Shown in pieces: positions 1-9,211 of a stretch of 13,745 nt of DNA. The notes under the pieces were generated by a model that did not search any database, was not told the DNA's origin, and saw nothing but the letters and a program-made list of their open reading frames with translations. Positions within the stretch are counted from its first letter, which is position 1. Each line of letters starts with the position of its first letter. Source of the DNA: Chromera velia (lineage: Eukaryota; Sar; Chromeraceae); assembly GCA_018398765.1 (NCBI GenBank), contig JAHBMJ010001107.1, positions 99,027 through 112,771 on the forward strand, read 5' to 3'. Position numbers and translations under genes: made by a program.

Positions 1-6
1 CCCCTA

Positions 7-24
7 ACACACACACACACACAC
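7..24. repeat. (AC)n microsatellite
   Basis: About nine AC dinucleotides lie at the very start of the window and pass into CGCACGC. No gene is seen around it. Confidence 0.9.
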
Positions 25-220
25 GCACGCAGATTATCGATCGAAGCAAAGTGTGTGTGAGAGACGGAAGGCTGCTGTGAGACCCCACACCCGATTGCAG
101 GTGAGGGGACGCTACTCTGTGGAACGAAAACATGAAATGAAGAAAAAACGGATCACCAACGGAAAAAAGAAAGCTTGAAATGTCGAAACAAACGGTAAGG
201 CGGAGAGCGACGCAGAGAAG

Positions 221-264
221 GAAACAAGGGAGGCAGGAAGGAAACAAGGGAGGCAGGAAGGAAA
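221..264. repeat. Two perfect 20-bp tandem copies in a GGAA-rich tract
   Basis: Positions 221-240 and 241-260 are identical, and 261-264 begins a third copy. The surrounding tract to about 310 is GGAAGG/GGGA-rich. Reading frames here are Lys/Arg/Gly-rich or Phe/Ser/Leu-rich on the other strand and are best explained by composition. Confidence 0.85.
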
Positions 265-1395
265 GAAGCCAGCGGAGGAAGGCAGGAAGGGAGGGAGGGA
301 TGGAGGAAGGAAGCCAAAAAATGAACAGAGGCAGGACACGGCAATGCATGGAAAGAAAGAACGACCACCGAACATCCATTGTCGCCCACCCGCCCACCGA
401 CCCACCCATGGTGTCCAGAGGCTCCCGGAAGAGAGACGCAGAGACATACAGCGATTAAGGAGACGGTAAAGATTGACGTCCGAGAGGAACAGAAAAGAGA
501 GGGGGACTGGCGTCCTGGCAAAGACGGTGAAAAGGGCCTCGCCCCTCTTGGTTCTCTTCCATCCGGTTCTCCTTTCTCCTCCCCGTCTCCTCCCCTCTTG
601 CCTCGTGCTCTCTCTTGCTCCCTCTGTCCTTTCACAGTGTCCAGCCTCGACTTGAGTGTCGGTGCTTGTACCTGCAGGGAAAGAAAAGAGACGATCGTCA
701 TTTGAGCTGAGGATAAGAGACAGGCCGCAGGAACGGAAGAAGATACAAGCTTATCAGTCGGACAAATGGAATACTTGGCAATGATGCCCATAGAGCATTG
801 TCGTGCTTCTTCTCTTTTTCACTGCATGCACAGTCATCATGCAGTGGCGGATGGATGTCTGCATTGCTTCCTGCCTGCCTGCCTTGCTCAGCTGTGCAGC
901 TTCCTTTGGACAGAGGGCGTCTCCTTCGTGCTGATCTGTCGAAAATTCTGTCTGAGGAACCCTGCTGGAGAGCGTAGAAGGAAATCAATGCAAAAGAAAC
1001 CAACCGCTCCTTCCCGTGCCACCTCCATTTCAGACTAGACAGAAGACGCACTAAACACAAACAAGCCAAGGAAACCGGGGGCCAGGCCCCCTCGGTACTC
1101 CGACACGGATTTCACTTTCCGTTGCGCATGTATTCCGTGAGGGTGCGTCTGTCCCGTTGCTTTGCTGTGAGGGGCTTAATGGGCGACATTCACTCCTCTC
1201 ACCAGCTTCACTCCAAGCAAATTCCACTCCTGCATCGCCATGGTGGTGAGATCGATCGACGTTTGAGAAGCAAATTAAAGGATGATAGACTTTCGGATTC
1301 ATATTTTACACTTTCAGGATTTTTGAGGCGTCACGCATGTCCTCATGCATGCAGTTTGCTGCCGGCCTAGTAGCTGCATGCGTGACAAAATTTCT

Positions 1396-1444
1396 CGCGC
1401 GCTTGGCATGCAGGTGCACGCGCGCGCAAAGCGAGCGCGCGCGT
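1396..1444. other. CG-rich alternating purine/pyrimidine tract
   Basis: The tract includes GTGCACGCGCGCGCA at 1414-1428 and GCGCGCGCGT at 1435-1444, both strictly alternating purine/pyrimidine. Such sequence can adopt Z-DNA in vitro. It sits about 500 bp before the first gene and is followed by T/C-rich DNA (1445-1465). Function is unknown. Confidence 0.6.
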
Positions 1445-1882
1445 CCTTTTTTTCCCATTTTTCCCCCGCACTTTTTACATGCACATTTATTTCACTATAG
1501 CTATAGCTTTTAATTCATTCAGTAGAAAGATCATGCAAATTCTGATCAATTAACGCTCATAGCACACGTTTTCATCGTCTGAAAGCACTGAAACCTGCCA
1601 GTATTTATCCACTTGAGCCCTCTCTCAAGCCTTTTCGTCAGCCCGGAGTTGGATTGAAATTGTTGTGCGACTGAAGTTTTCCTGGGAAAGAGACGCTCGT
1701 TCGAGCCACTTGATCAGGGCACACTTGGTCATCTGCCAGTTTGCCCTTTTGCAAATACTCCACAGACCTCGCCTGTCTTCCGTTTTTCTCCTTCGTATCT
1801 GCTGGTGCCTTGAGACGTCACCAGCTCGACGGCTTGCCCGAATCCAGGCACACAGAAGAGAACGAACGAATCGAAGCAGCAG

Positions 1883-1893
1883 TATATTTATAT
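1883..1893 (+). promoter_or_regulatory. TATA-like element upstream of the Pro-rich protein gene
   Basis: TATATTTATAT lies 53-63 bp before the ATG at 1946, in otherwise mixed-composition DNA. It could place a transcription start near 1910-1925 and give a very short 5' leader. There is no direct evidence of use, and AT-rich 11-mers also occur by chance. Confidence 0.25.
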
Positions 1894-1945
1894 CAACCAG
1901 GTAGAGTCTACACATCTACGGCCCTTCCTGGAAGATCCGAAAAGA

Positions 1946-4549
1946 ATGCCGACAGAATTCTGGGACGCAGTGTTATGCAGTAAGAGGGGGAAGGAGGGAG
2001 GGTGCAATGACAGCGACTGTGGGGAATCAGAGTCAAGGCCCCCCCCCTGCATCTCTGCGGAGAGGGAGAGACTCTCTCAGAGACGCTACGGGGTACAGCA
2101 GCCCCTCTTCCATCCGGCACGGAATCCTGATCACTCCACTGGAGCCTGTCTGATCAATCCGGTGGATATTTCTGGGCGTTTTTCTCTCTCGACTACGCGT
2201 CTGTCCCTCGACCGATCCTACCAGACCAACCCATGCTCCAGGGGCAGTATGGTTCGAACCGCTGGAGGGCAACAGGGGGGAGGCGGGGGTCAGACACCCG
2301 CACAAGATGGTGGAAGCAGCAGTCGGTTCTTGAGTCGGAACAAGATGACTTTGCGTCCTGTTCTGCAGGGTAGGGAGTCTTCAACCCGCACACACCAAGG
2401 CGGTCAGACCACCAGGACTCATCTGACCCTCACTGCACGAAGACAGAACTCACACCCCACACACACCAGTAATAATGGACCCCAAACGAACAGGCCATGT
2501 CTTATGGTGCTGCGAAAGACATTCGGAACAGAACCAAACCATTTGCACCTGTCTGAGACTAAGCGCAGTCTCAATGGTGTCCCCCCCGCCCCCCCCCCTT
2601 TCGTCCACCCTTTATCCCTCTCACAATACCCGACAGCAGATACAGAGGTTGAGATGTCTCAAGGCTCCATCGGAACGACAACGCCTCACAAGAAGCAGAT
2701 CCACACACAATCACCCTCTCCCTATCCAGAACCAAAACCCGACCAACCACCTGCTGCAGCCCACGCGAGCGACACGAAGAGAGACGGACAAAACGAGACT
2801 GCCTTCTTGATCTTGAAGAAACCAGAGAAGAAAGGAACGAGGGACCACCCGAGCCCCATGCCGCCCAGACCCATGCAACTGCTTCAGACCCAGGGGCCCG
2901 AGAGGACCCCTGCACGGAGCACGTTGATCATGAGGCCAACCGGACGGGAACCTCGATTCATTCCGATCCACCAATCCGCTCTTCACGTCCCCCCACCCCC
3001 TGCCCCTCCTCCCCCGACCGCATTCAACCACTCTCAGCCACGCCCAGCCAACAGCCAACACCCCCCAGCCACAGTAGCAGCAGTAAATCATTCGCCCAGC
3101 CAGACGGCGCACTTGGTACAAACGCAAACTCCCGATGTCACCAACCACCACCCCCTGCCGAGCACCCCAATTGGCTTCCCTCTGCGCTTGTCCCTTCCCG
3201 TCAAGGATCAGCCTGCAAATTTCTGTGGGACCTACGCCTCCTCCCGTCCGCCTGCGCCCCTCACCCCCTCCCTTCCCTTCCCGTCTGCTTCCAATCAATC
3301 GAATGGAATCAACAGCAGAAACCCATCCGTTGCTGTCTACCGTCAAGTGCACCCTCCACAACCCCCCCAGGCCTCCCTTTCTCTCTCCGTTGCAGCAAAC
3401 CCAAACAGATGCACGCCAGGACCCCAGAGGCCTTCCACGCCCTCAGCCGACGCCACCGCCCATCTCTCCCTTTCCCTTTCTCTCAACCCCCCCATGGCAA
3501 TGCCCCAAGGACCTTCAGCCTTCCAAGCTGGTACCTCAGGCACAAGTAGAAGCACTTTTTGTCATCCAACTGCGCCCCCCTCTTCCTCTTGCCGCACCCT
3601 TCCCCTTCCCCATCCCCCCCCTGCAACAACAAAAATGACAAAATTCAGCTCCGACTCCCCCTTCCCCTCCCGAAATTTTCCTACAGACCAATTCCCCCCC
3701 CCACCCAACTGCAGGCACTACAGCCCCCTGCCTGTCTACCCCCACACCCACACAAACAGCCGAGGAGCGTCGCATGCGGGGGACAAAGGAGGGCCCCTCA
3801 CAGCTTGCAAAGGACTCCCCATGGGGGGCCCCGGCACGATGATCGCACAGGAGCTCCAACGAAGAGCGAACTCGGGAACCGCAACCAGCCTGCGAGACTT
3901 GATGGCCATCCAACAACAGCAGCAGCAGCAGCTTCTTCTGCAGAACCAGCAAAGGCAAACGCCCCTACACAATCCACAGTCAGCCTCCGTGCTCTCCCTT
4001 CCGGAGGAGGGGCCGATGCTTTTTCGGAATGCCCAGACGGTCCATTTCAGCCCTCCACTCCGACCCAATCCCCTCTCTCCCGTCGCGCCCCTCCCTGTAG
4101 ACACAGAGAGAGAGGCACCCATATTCATGCCCCTACCACGGGCGGGTCCCGTCTGTGACTCCGTCAGGGCCTCTGAGGCTGTCGGAGGAAACTCTGTGAG
4201 GGCAGGAACAGTAAAAGGGGAGGGGGGCGGGAGGGATTTTGGTCCTCTCGATTGGAAGTCAGAGGAGGGACCATCGAAAGAAGAGGAAAAAGAGAAGAAC
4301 GCAAATAAGGGGGGAAGCTTGGAAGAAGCGGAGCAGAGGGGGGAAACGGAGACACACAAAGACAGAGAAGGAAAGGGAGAAGCAGAAGAAGAAGGGGTTC
4401 TTCAATTTGACGAAGAGACTCCCCTTGCAAAAGTAAAGAGGATTCCCCCCAGTGGTGCTGCTGCAGGAGGGATTCCGGCTTCCTTCCATTCCCCCTCGTC
4501 GTTCCCTTTCTGTTCGGATTCTCTTCAGGAGACGAAGAGGAACAAGAAG
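1946..4549 (+). CDS. Exon 1 of 2: Pro/Ser/Thr/Gln-rich low-complexity protein, function unknown
   Basis: I do not recognise this gene. The frame is open for 868 codons from the ATG at 1946, with the nearest upstream in-frame stop at 1811-1813. It ends at a consensus donor (AAG|GTACGT) at 4549/4550; read through, the frame stops at 4559-4561. Residues about 1-760 are rich in Pro, Ser, Thr, His and Gln. They include a proline cluster near 349-357 (PPPPAPPPP) and seven glutamines at 656-662. Residues about 769-836 switch to Lys/Glu-rich sequence. No catalytic domain, signal peptide or membrane segment is visible, so a disordered, possibly nuclear scaffold or regulatory protein is an inference. 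C-rich composition lowers stop frequency in several frames, so length alone is not proof of coding. The phase-matched splice to exon 2 is the stronger support. An extra upstream exon joining within 1814-1945 cannot be excluded. Confidence 0.68.
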
Positions 4550-4768
4550 GTACGTTCGTGAGTTGAGTGTCTGAATGGTCGGACGGTCAAGTGAGGCAGG
4601 GAGGGAGGCACGAAATTACTTGTCTTCAGTGGCTGCAGCAGGACGGAGAGACAACAAAACAAGCAGCGCAGAGAGAGAGACCAGCCGGGTTGAGTGAGTA
4701 TGGGTTTTCTTTCAGGAACTTCGATCGATAGGGTGCATGCACTGTTTTTTTGCTGAAGGGAAGGAGGA

Positions 4769-4801
4769 GGAAAGGAAGGAAGGAAGGAAGGAAGGAAGGA
4801 A
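4769..4801. repeat. (GGAA)n microsatellite in the intron
   Basis: There are about seven GGAA units within the 542-bp intron of the Pro-rich protein gene, flanked by imperfect GGA/GAA sequence. Confidence 0.9.
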
Positions 4802-5066
4802 ACGAAGGGAAATGAAGAAGTGATTGATTGGGTACCTCAAAAAGGAGAACACAGAATGAAACGACCTTTCCTTGGATGATTTGCTGACTGTATTAATGAA
4901 AACACAACCGATACAATCTGTGTGGAAAGGAGCTTGAGTTGCGTATCATGAGGCCAGTTGAAATACATTGAACAAAACCAACTGGAAAGAAGATCGATGA
5001 TGCATCCATCTTCTCTGTTGATTCATTTTTTTAATTTATTCTTGCATGCTCTTTACTTCTTGACCG

Positions 5067-5085
5067 ATGCATGCATGCATGCATG
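5067..5085. repeat. (TGCA)n run adjoining the splice acceptor
   Basis: An uninterrupted ATGC/TGCA run contains three overlapping TGCATGCA octamers. It ends six bases before the exon 2 acceptor. It is both a microsatellite and a cluster of the known ApiAP2 motif. Confidence 0.85.
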
Positions 5086-5091
5086 ATGCAG

Positions 5092-5802
5092 TCCGAGGAG
5101 GAAGAAAGCGAACCCCCCCCCACGAGGATTGCCCCTCCAAGGGGGTCTGCTGGTGCTTCTAGAGTCGACTTTCATACCCCCCTCATAAAAAGGACAAAAG
5201 AGCGAGGACCGGAAACCCCTCAGGGGGAGGAATGCCCTTCATCCCTCTCTCTGGCACTTGCAGAGAGAGACAAAGAAAGAGGAGAGACCCCCCTCCTCTC
5301 GTGGAAGCCGTGGCATATACAGAGAGAGAAGGGAACTCTAGAGCCTCTCTCTGTGGAGGAAATTTTGGCATCTGTGCTAAAACCCCCAGAGGACAGGGCG
5401 TTGATCTTCTCCCGATCCGAACAGGTGATGCTCGAATCAATGGCGGTCAACGCATGGAAGGCCCGTCATCCCTTCGACCTGCTCCGATACCACAAACAAG
5501 AAGGGAAGAAGGCAGAGGGCCAGGAGGAGGAGGGTGACCCGGAAAGTTCCAGCAGTCGAATCGCTAAATTCCAGCTTGCGGCTGCTTACGAGGAGGCGTG
5601 GCCGTATTTGAAGAAGAATTTGAGAATGGCGCTAAAGGTGCAGAAGCAGCGACGGAAGCGCATGGAGCGTTTCGGTTTGGAGGTTCCCGTCCAGCGTCAC
5701 TCAAAGCAAACGGCCAGGGCAATCAGAAGAATGTTCGAGGAAGAGATGGAGCTCAGGGAGAGAGAGAAGGAGAAAGAGAGGGAGAAGAAATTGGCGAATT
5801 AA
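5092..5802 (+). CDS. Exon 2 of 2: charged, helix-rich C-terminal region of the Pro-rich protein
   Basis: This exon has 236 codons plus a TAA stop, giving a spliced product of about 1104 residues (exon 2 is roughly 869-1104). Its composition is unlike exon 1: fewer prolines and more Glu, Lys, Arg, Leu and Ala. Two stretches look like folded helices. One is residues about 954-1004 (LSVEEILASVLKPP, then IFSRSEQVMLESMA, then HPFDLLRYHKQ). The other is about 1025-1085 (IAKFQLAAAYEEAWPYLKKN, a basic cluster KQRRKR near 1053-1058, then an R/E/K-rich tail). The basic cluster could be a nuclear localisation signal or contact nucleic acid; this is inferred. I cannot assign a family. In-frame ATGs at 5071 and 5083, inside the intron, could start a short isoform if this exon has its own transcription start. 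Confidence 0.7.
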   Translation, partial: SEEEESEPPPTRIAPPRGSAGASRVDFHTPLIKRTKERGPETPQGEECPSSLSLALAERDKERGETPLLSWKPWHIQREKGTLEPLSVEEILASVLKPPEDRALIFSRSEQVMLESMAVNAWKARHPFDLLRYHKQEGKKAEGQEEEGDPESSSSRIAKFQLAAAYEEAWPYLKKNLRMALKVQKQRRKRMERFGLEVPVQRHSKQTARAIRRMFEEEMELREREKEKEREKKLAN

Positions 5803-7346
5803 ACAAGCATGCATGGAGAGAGAAGAAAGAGAGAAAGAGAGAGAGAAAGGGAGCAGACAGAAGGTTGGAGTCCCGCCGGAGGGAGGGAGGGTTCATAAAG
5901 GACAAAAAAATATTTTCTTTCGTGTATAGGGAAGGAAGGGAAGGGATGAGAACAGCAATCGATCAATAGCCCTTCTCTTCCCTCCTTTGACCATGTCCTC
6001 TCTCTCTCTTTCTCTCGCTCTTTTCTTTTTCTCTCTCTCTTTGACTTTTCTCTCCGTCGGGAAGGGAACAGGATTGGCCGGATTGGCGGGGCCCTCTCGT
6101 TCAGGTCAGGTCGGGGGTCCTGCAGGGGTTGCAGGGGTTGGAGGTAGGGGGGCGGGTTTGAATGTCAACATTGGACTGAGGGCGGGGAGGAGAACTGGAA
6201 TGGTTGGAGGGCAAAAACAGGACTCGATGTAGAGAGAGAGAGAGAGGGAGAGAGAGTGAATCGATGATGGATTTTGTTTGTTTCATTAGCATGATGGGTC
6301 TGTTTTTCTTCTCTTATGGTCTTTTCTGTACTCTTTATTTGTTCTATTCGCTCCAAACAACTATGAGCCAACAGACAGGCAGACAGACAGACAGATAGAC
6401 CCGTCAGTTAAGTCAGTCAAGTCCGTCAGTCGGGGGGTGGGTACTTGACGGCGGGGGGGAGATGACATGAGTGGATGGGGCTGATCTGTACCCTCACTCT
6501 CTCTTTCTCTCTCTCTTTTTTTTTGTTCTTCTGTTTTTTCCCTATGTCCGTATAACTGTCCGACTTTCTCTTCTCTCCCCCCTTCTTTGTGACAGTGTGT
6601 GTGTATGTTCTTTTTCTTTCTCACTGCATGGGCCGGATGATTTGTCCCTCAGAAGAAGGGAAGGAAAGAGAATTAAATGCCCTTCTCTTTCTTGAGAGAG
6701 AGGAAGAAGAAGGGCCGAGTAGAGACGATTGAGAGAGACCTTTCGTTCCCCCAATCGGCAGAAAGAAATCAAGGGATTCCTTCCTTCCAGTAAAAGAATG
6801 AATGAATCCACACCCACCTACCAGAAACCTCCCAAAACGGGCAGAAATACCGAAGGAGAAAAGGAGCCATGCCAGTTTAGAGGAGTGATCAAGAGAAAAG
6901 GACACAAAAAGCAACACCAATGAGCATCTAGGGAAGAGGACAGAACAGAGAGACAGTCCCGTTGAATGCAGCAAGTATGATTTCGAATTTGGATTGATGG
7001 AGTGAGATACACAGCGACGCTGAAGCAAATTCCCCACTTTCTCTCTCTCACACTCACTCATTCATTCACTCATTCACCAACCCACTCGAGCATCCAGAGA
7101 ATTAAAATTTGGGAATTCAGAATCGTTGATCAATGTGTCCGCTTCTCTTCTGTGTCCGTCAGCCCTTCCAATATAGAAGACAAAGAGGAAAGTGCATGTA
7201 CGTATCCGGAAGGGCATGGAGAGATAATTAAAGAGATTGAGACAGCTAGAGAAAACAGAAAGGTCCTTCATTTCTCGATCGCCCAGAAGATGAGCCAGAC
7301 ACACATACAGGGGGGAGTTGAAGGCGCTGACTGACAAGAAGGGAGG

Positions 7347-7392
<46 letters not shown>

Positions 7393-7615
7393 TTTCCCTC
7401 GAGATTCTGAGCAGGTACCTCGGCCGGTGTTTCTTTCATCGATCTGCTCTCCTCTTTCCTGCCATGCAGTGTTTCAAAGCGAATGGATCGAAAGAAAAAA
7501 CGGCAAAAGGTTGTGAAGAAAATTCTGATATATTCAAAGAGAGCGCCCCCATAAACAGCGCGCAAAGGCAGGACGAAGGTTTTCAGAGCAAAAACGGGGA
7601 CATTGATGCACAATT
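5803..7615. other. Convergent intergenic region, left part: microsatellites, no supported gene
   Basis: This follows the stop of the Pro-rich gene and probably includes its 3' UTR. It holds GA-rich DNA (5815-5900), a CT-rich run (about 5998-6055), a G-rich patch (6100-6220), GA repeats at about 6232-6257, CAGA repeats near 6372-6398, and a (GA)n tract at 7348-7389. The open frames (for example the 80 codons at 5993-6232) follow these repeats and lack other support. Confidence 0.5.
7348..7389. repeat. (GA)n microsatellite
   Basis: About 20 uninterrupted GA dinucleotides form a perfect purine/pyrimidine tract between the two convergent genes. Confidence 0.95.
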
Positions 7616-8190
7616 AAGTCGATCTTAATTTTTCAATTTATCTTTTGCACGCACGCACCGCCCTTTCCGGACTGCAGTTGATAGATATCAATGCTAGTGA
7701 TCGATCAAACAATCTATTAATCCCCGCATCGATCTACCTCTTCATTTAGCTGCTAGAACCGCCAGGCTGCTGCCCTCTATACTTCTTGAATTACTGCATC
7801 ATGCCATTAAAACACTTAGAACATTACTCAAAGGCTGTATATGAGATAGAAGGCTGAGTCCCTGGCTGAGTCTACATCGCGGGCATTCACACAGATTTTA
7901 TTTGGATTATAATGTTTAATTCACCTATGGATAAATAAACTAAAAATTATAATATCATTTTATACAATTAACTTGAAAAACAAATGTAATCGAGGCCACT
8001 ATGTAGATCGAGTATCTAGTCGAGAATGCCAGTGATATATCGATCAATTTAATTTATACTCTGGCACCCTGCAAGTTTGAGTAATTTAGATGAGTAATTT
8101 AAAGTAATTTAGCTTGGTAATTTAATCTAACTTTAAATTTAAAGCAATTTAGAGTATTAAATTTAAAGTAATTCTAGAAGTAATTAAGTT
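7616..8190. other. AT-rich island with degenerate TAATTTA repeats
   Basis: Composition shifts sharply to AT-rich compared with both sides. Between about 8076 and 8188 the motif GTAATTTA or a close variant (TAATTTA, CAATTTA, TTTAAATTTAAA) recurs roughly every 11-16 bp, suggesting a decayed tandem array. Stops are frequent in all frames, and no gene or RNA is recognised. The island abuts the MITE-like element. Confidence 0.6.
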
Positions 8191-8196
8191 TGGTTA

Positions 8197-8469
8197 GGGG
8201 TAGCGTACTAAAGGTTTTTGGTAACCCAGTTACGTTGGGGGGGGGGGAAGGGGGGACGGAGTTCAAGTTACAATACATGTCAACCAATGGGCAATGAAAC
8301 ACACCTCCCTCCTTACATCACCCCTACCAAACCTCGGGGGTTAGGGGTTGCCAAATTAAATAATAAAAGGGGGGAGGGGCCCTCCCCCCTTTTATTATTT
8401 CCCCCGGAGGGGGGGGGGGTCAGCCGCCTAATGTAACTGGGTTACCAAAAATCTTTAGTGCGCTGCCCC
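8197..8469. mobile_element. MITE-like non-autonomous DNA transposon (273 bp)
   Basis: The left end (8197-8236) and the reverse complement of the right end (8430-8469) match at 36 of 40 bases, and all four differences are transitions. The shared core TTTTTGGTAACCCAGTTAC (8215-8233 and complement 8433-8451) is identical. Both ends begin GGGG. The interior has no transposase frame, has two poly-G runs, and carries a perfect palindrome at 8358-8400. This is the classic shape of a miniature inverted-repeat element mobilised in trans. The target-site duplication is unclear: flanks are TTA on the left and GTA on the right. A 3-bp TWA-like site as used by PIF/Harbinger elements is conceivable but unproven. 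Confidence 0.75.
8358..8400. repeat. Perfect 43-bp palindrome inside the MITE-like element
   Basis: Two 21-bp arms (AAATAATAAAAGG.. and its exact complement ..CCTTTTATTATTT) flank a single G at 8379. The arm has an AT-rich outer half and a GGGGGGAGGG inner half. A second, imperfect pairing outside it (CCTCGGGGG near 8332-8340 with CCCCCGGAGG at 8401-8410) would extend the hairpin after a bulge. Confidence 0.9.
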
Positions 8470-8683
8470 GTACACACTTTATATACAGACGTACGTTTAA
8501 CGTAGATTTGCCGACTTTCTTCCTGCACCGCGGCGCTTTTGTTGGATGGTAAAAAGGGCAACTACGGTCAAAGTACCCGCTGAGCAGTAACCAGTGGTCA
8601 AGTGCTTTGAGGATGGCTGGCGGTTCTCCTTGAATTGATTGATTTTGATTTGAGTTGAGTAGGTTAAAGCCGGCGAGCCGCCT

Positions 8684-9211
8684 CTAGGACTCTGGCCAAC
8701 CATACGTGGCAAGTAGTTCGGCATACTTTTTTGCCCACTCTTCCTCTCCTGGCACGAGTCCGGCCCCTTTCCTGAGGAGACTTCTGGCAACATCCAAGAG
8801 CTCTTTGCTGAGAGCGGCACACAGAGGGCTCTGAAAGTAAACGGTGGAGGAACTGTACCGTGGACTCACTTCCACCCCCCTCTCAAGCAAGGCATTTGCC
8901 CCGTCCTCCCACCCGTGTTTGAGTGCAACCACAAGAGGAGAAAAGTCGCCGTCCCTGCAAACCCCCGAACCTGGCAACGTCAGAGGAATGCGGCCGTCTA
9001 CAATCTGCACTTCTTCCAACTCTTCTTTCGGTGCCGCCCGAATGATCTGCAGCAGAATGGGCCCTCGGGCTTCCTCCAGGTTGATCAGGTCTGCAAGCCA
9101 GGAGCCAGAGCCGAACCGAGCTATTGACTGCTCCCCGCGGGAGGCCGGGCCACGTGAGGGGGGCCAGATCAACCCACTGGCAGTGCCCCCAACGTCTTCT
9201 CCCAGGGGAGT
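8684..9211 (-). CDS. Exon 2 of 2: C-terminal part of the ankyrin-repeat protein
   Basis: On the minus strand, a TG-rich tract ending in GTGCAG (AG at 9212-9213) gives an acceptor. The exon then reads 175 codons in phase 0 to a TAG at 8684-8686, with no later donor. This supplies residues about 828-1002 of the product. Two further ankyrin-like units are visible: residues about 917-944 (FSPLVVALKHGWEDGANALL, then ERGVEV) and 954-980 (QSPLCAALSKELLDVARSLL, then RKGAG). The intervening stretch 838-910 is not obviously repeat-like. The helix-loop-helix pattern and the LLxxGA ending continue those of exon 1, which is the main reason to join them. The protein ends in a short helix (EEEWAKKYAELLATYGWPES). 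Confidence 0.75.
   Translation of the reverse strand, partial: TPLGEDVGGTASGLIWPPSRGPASRGEQSIARFGSGSWLADLINLEEARGPILLQIIRAAPKEELEEVQIVDGRIPLTLPGSGVCRDGDFSPLVVALKHGWEDGANALLERGVEVSPRYSSSTVYFQSPLCAALSKELLDVARSLLRKGAGLVPGEEEWAKKYAELLATYGWPES

Larger units (their letters stand above)
1..1813. other. Gene-poor region upstream of the Pro-rich protein gene
   Basis: No coding region can be supported here. It holds microsatellites, two TGCATGCA sites (823-830 and 1346-1353), two TCGATCGA sites (near 38 and 1251), a CG-rich alternating tract at about 1396-1444, and a 12-bp perfect palindrome CTATAGCTATAG at 1495-1506. Open frames of 80-212 codons exist on both strands, but they are low-complexity or lack partner splice sites. 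An unannotated 5' exon remains possible. Confidence 0.5.
4550..5091 (+). other. Intron of the Pro-rich protein gene (542 bp, phase 0)
   Basis: The donor is GTACGT at 4550-4555 and the acceptor is GATGCAG, with its AG at 5090-5091. Joining 4549 to 5092 keeps the frame (phase 0) and skips the stop at 4559-4561. The intron contains a GGAA microsatellite (about 4769-4801), one TGCATGCA at 4734-4741, and a TGCA-repeat run at 5067-5085 that abuts the acceptor. The usual polypyrimidine tract is weak. The best T-rich stretch is about 5014-5060, just upstream of the TGCA run. Confidence 0.65.

Noticed and set aside
180-458. 92-codon Arg/Lys/Gly-rich frame on the plus strand
   Set aside because: It lies over the purine-rich tandem repeat and its composition is explained by it. 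No domain or splice partner.
153-791. 212-codon open frame on the minus strand starting with ATG
   Set aside because: About half of it is Ser/Phe/Leu/Pro translation of the GGAA/GGGA repeat tract. An acceptor-like TTTCCCTGCAG near 676 exists, but no matching partner exon is seen. Too weak to call.
3559-4158. Overlapping frames of up to about 200 codons inside exon 1 of the Pro-rich gene, on both strands
   Set aside because: C-rich, T-poor DNA depletes stops in several frames. Only the frame from 1946 spans the whole region and joins a downstream exon in phase.
5993-6232. 80-codon frame with a hydrophobic Ser/Leu/Phe start resembling a signal peptide, then a Gly-rich tail
   Set aside because: The leader is simply a CT microsatellite and the tail a G-rich patch. 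It could be an intron pyrimidine tract and exon (acceptor-like GGGAACAG near 6070), but exon 2 of the Pro-rich gene has no good donor to reach it.
7002-7613. Overlapping plus-strand (110 codons) and minus-strand (179 codons) frames
   Set aside because: The minus frame contains a Ser/Leu run from the GA repeat, neither shows a domain, and no convincing splice sites connect them to a gene.
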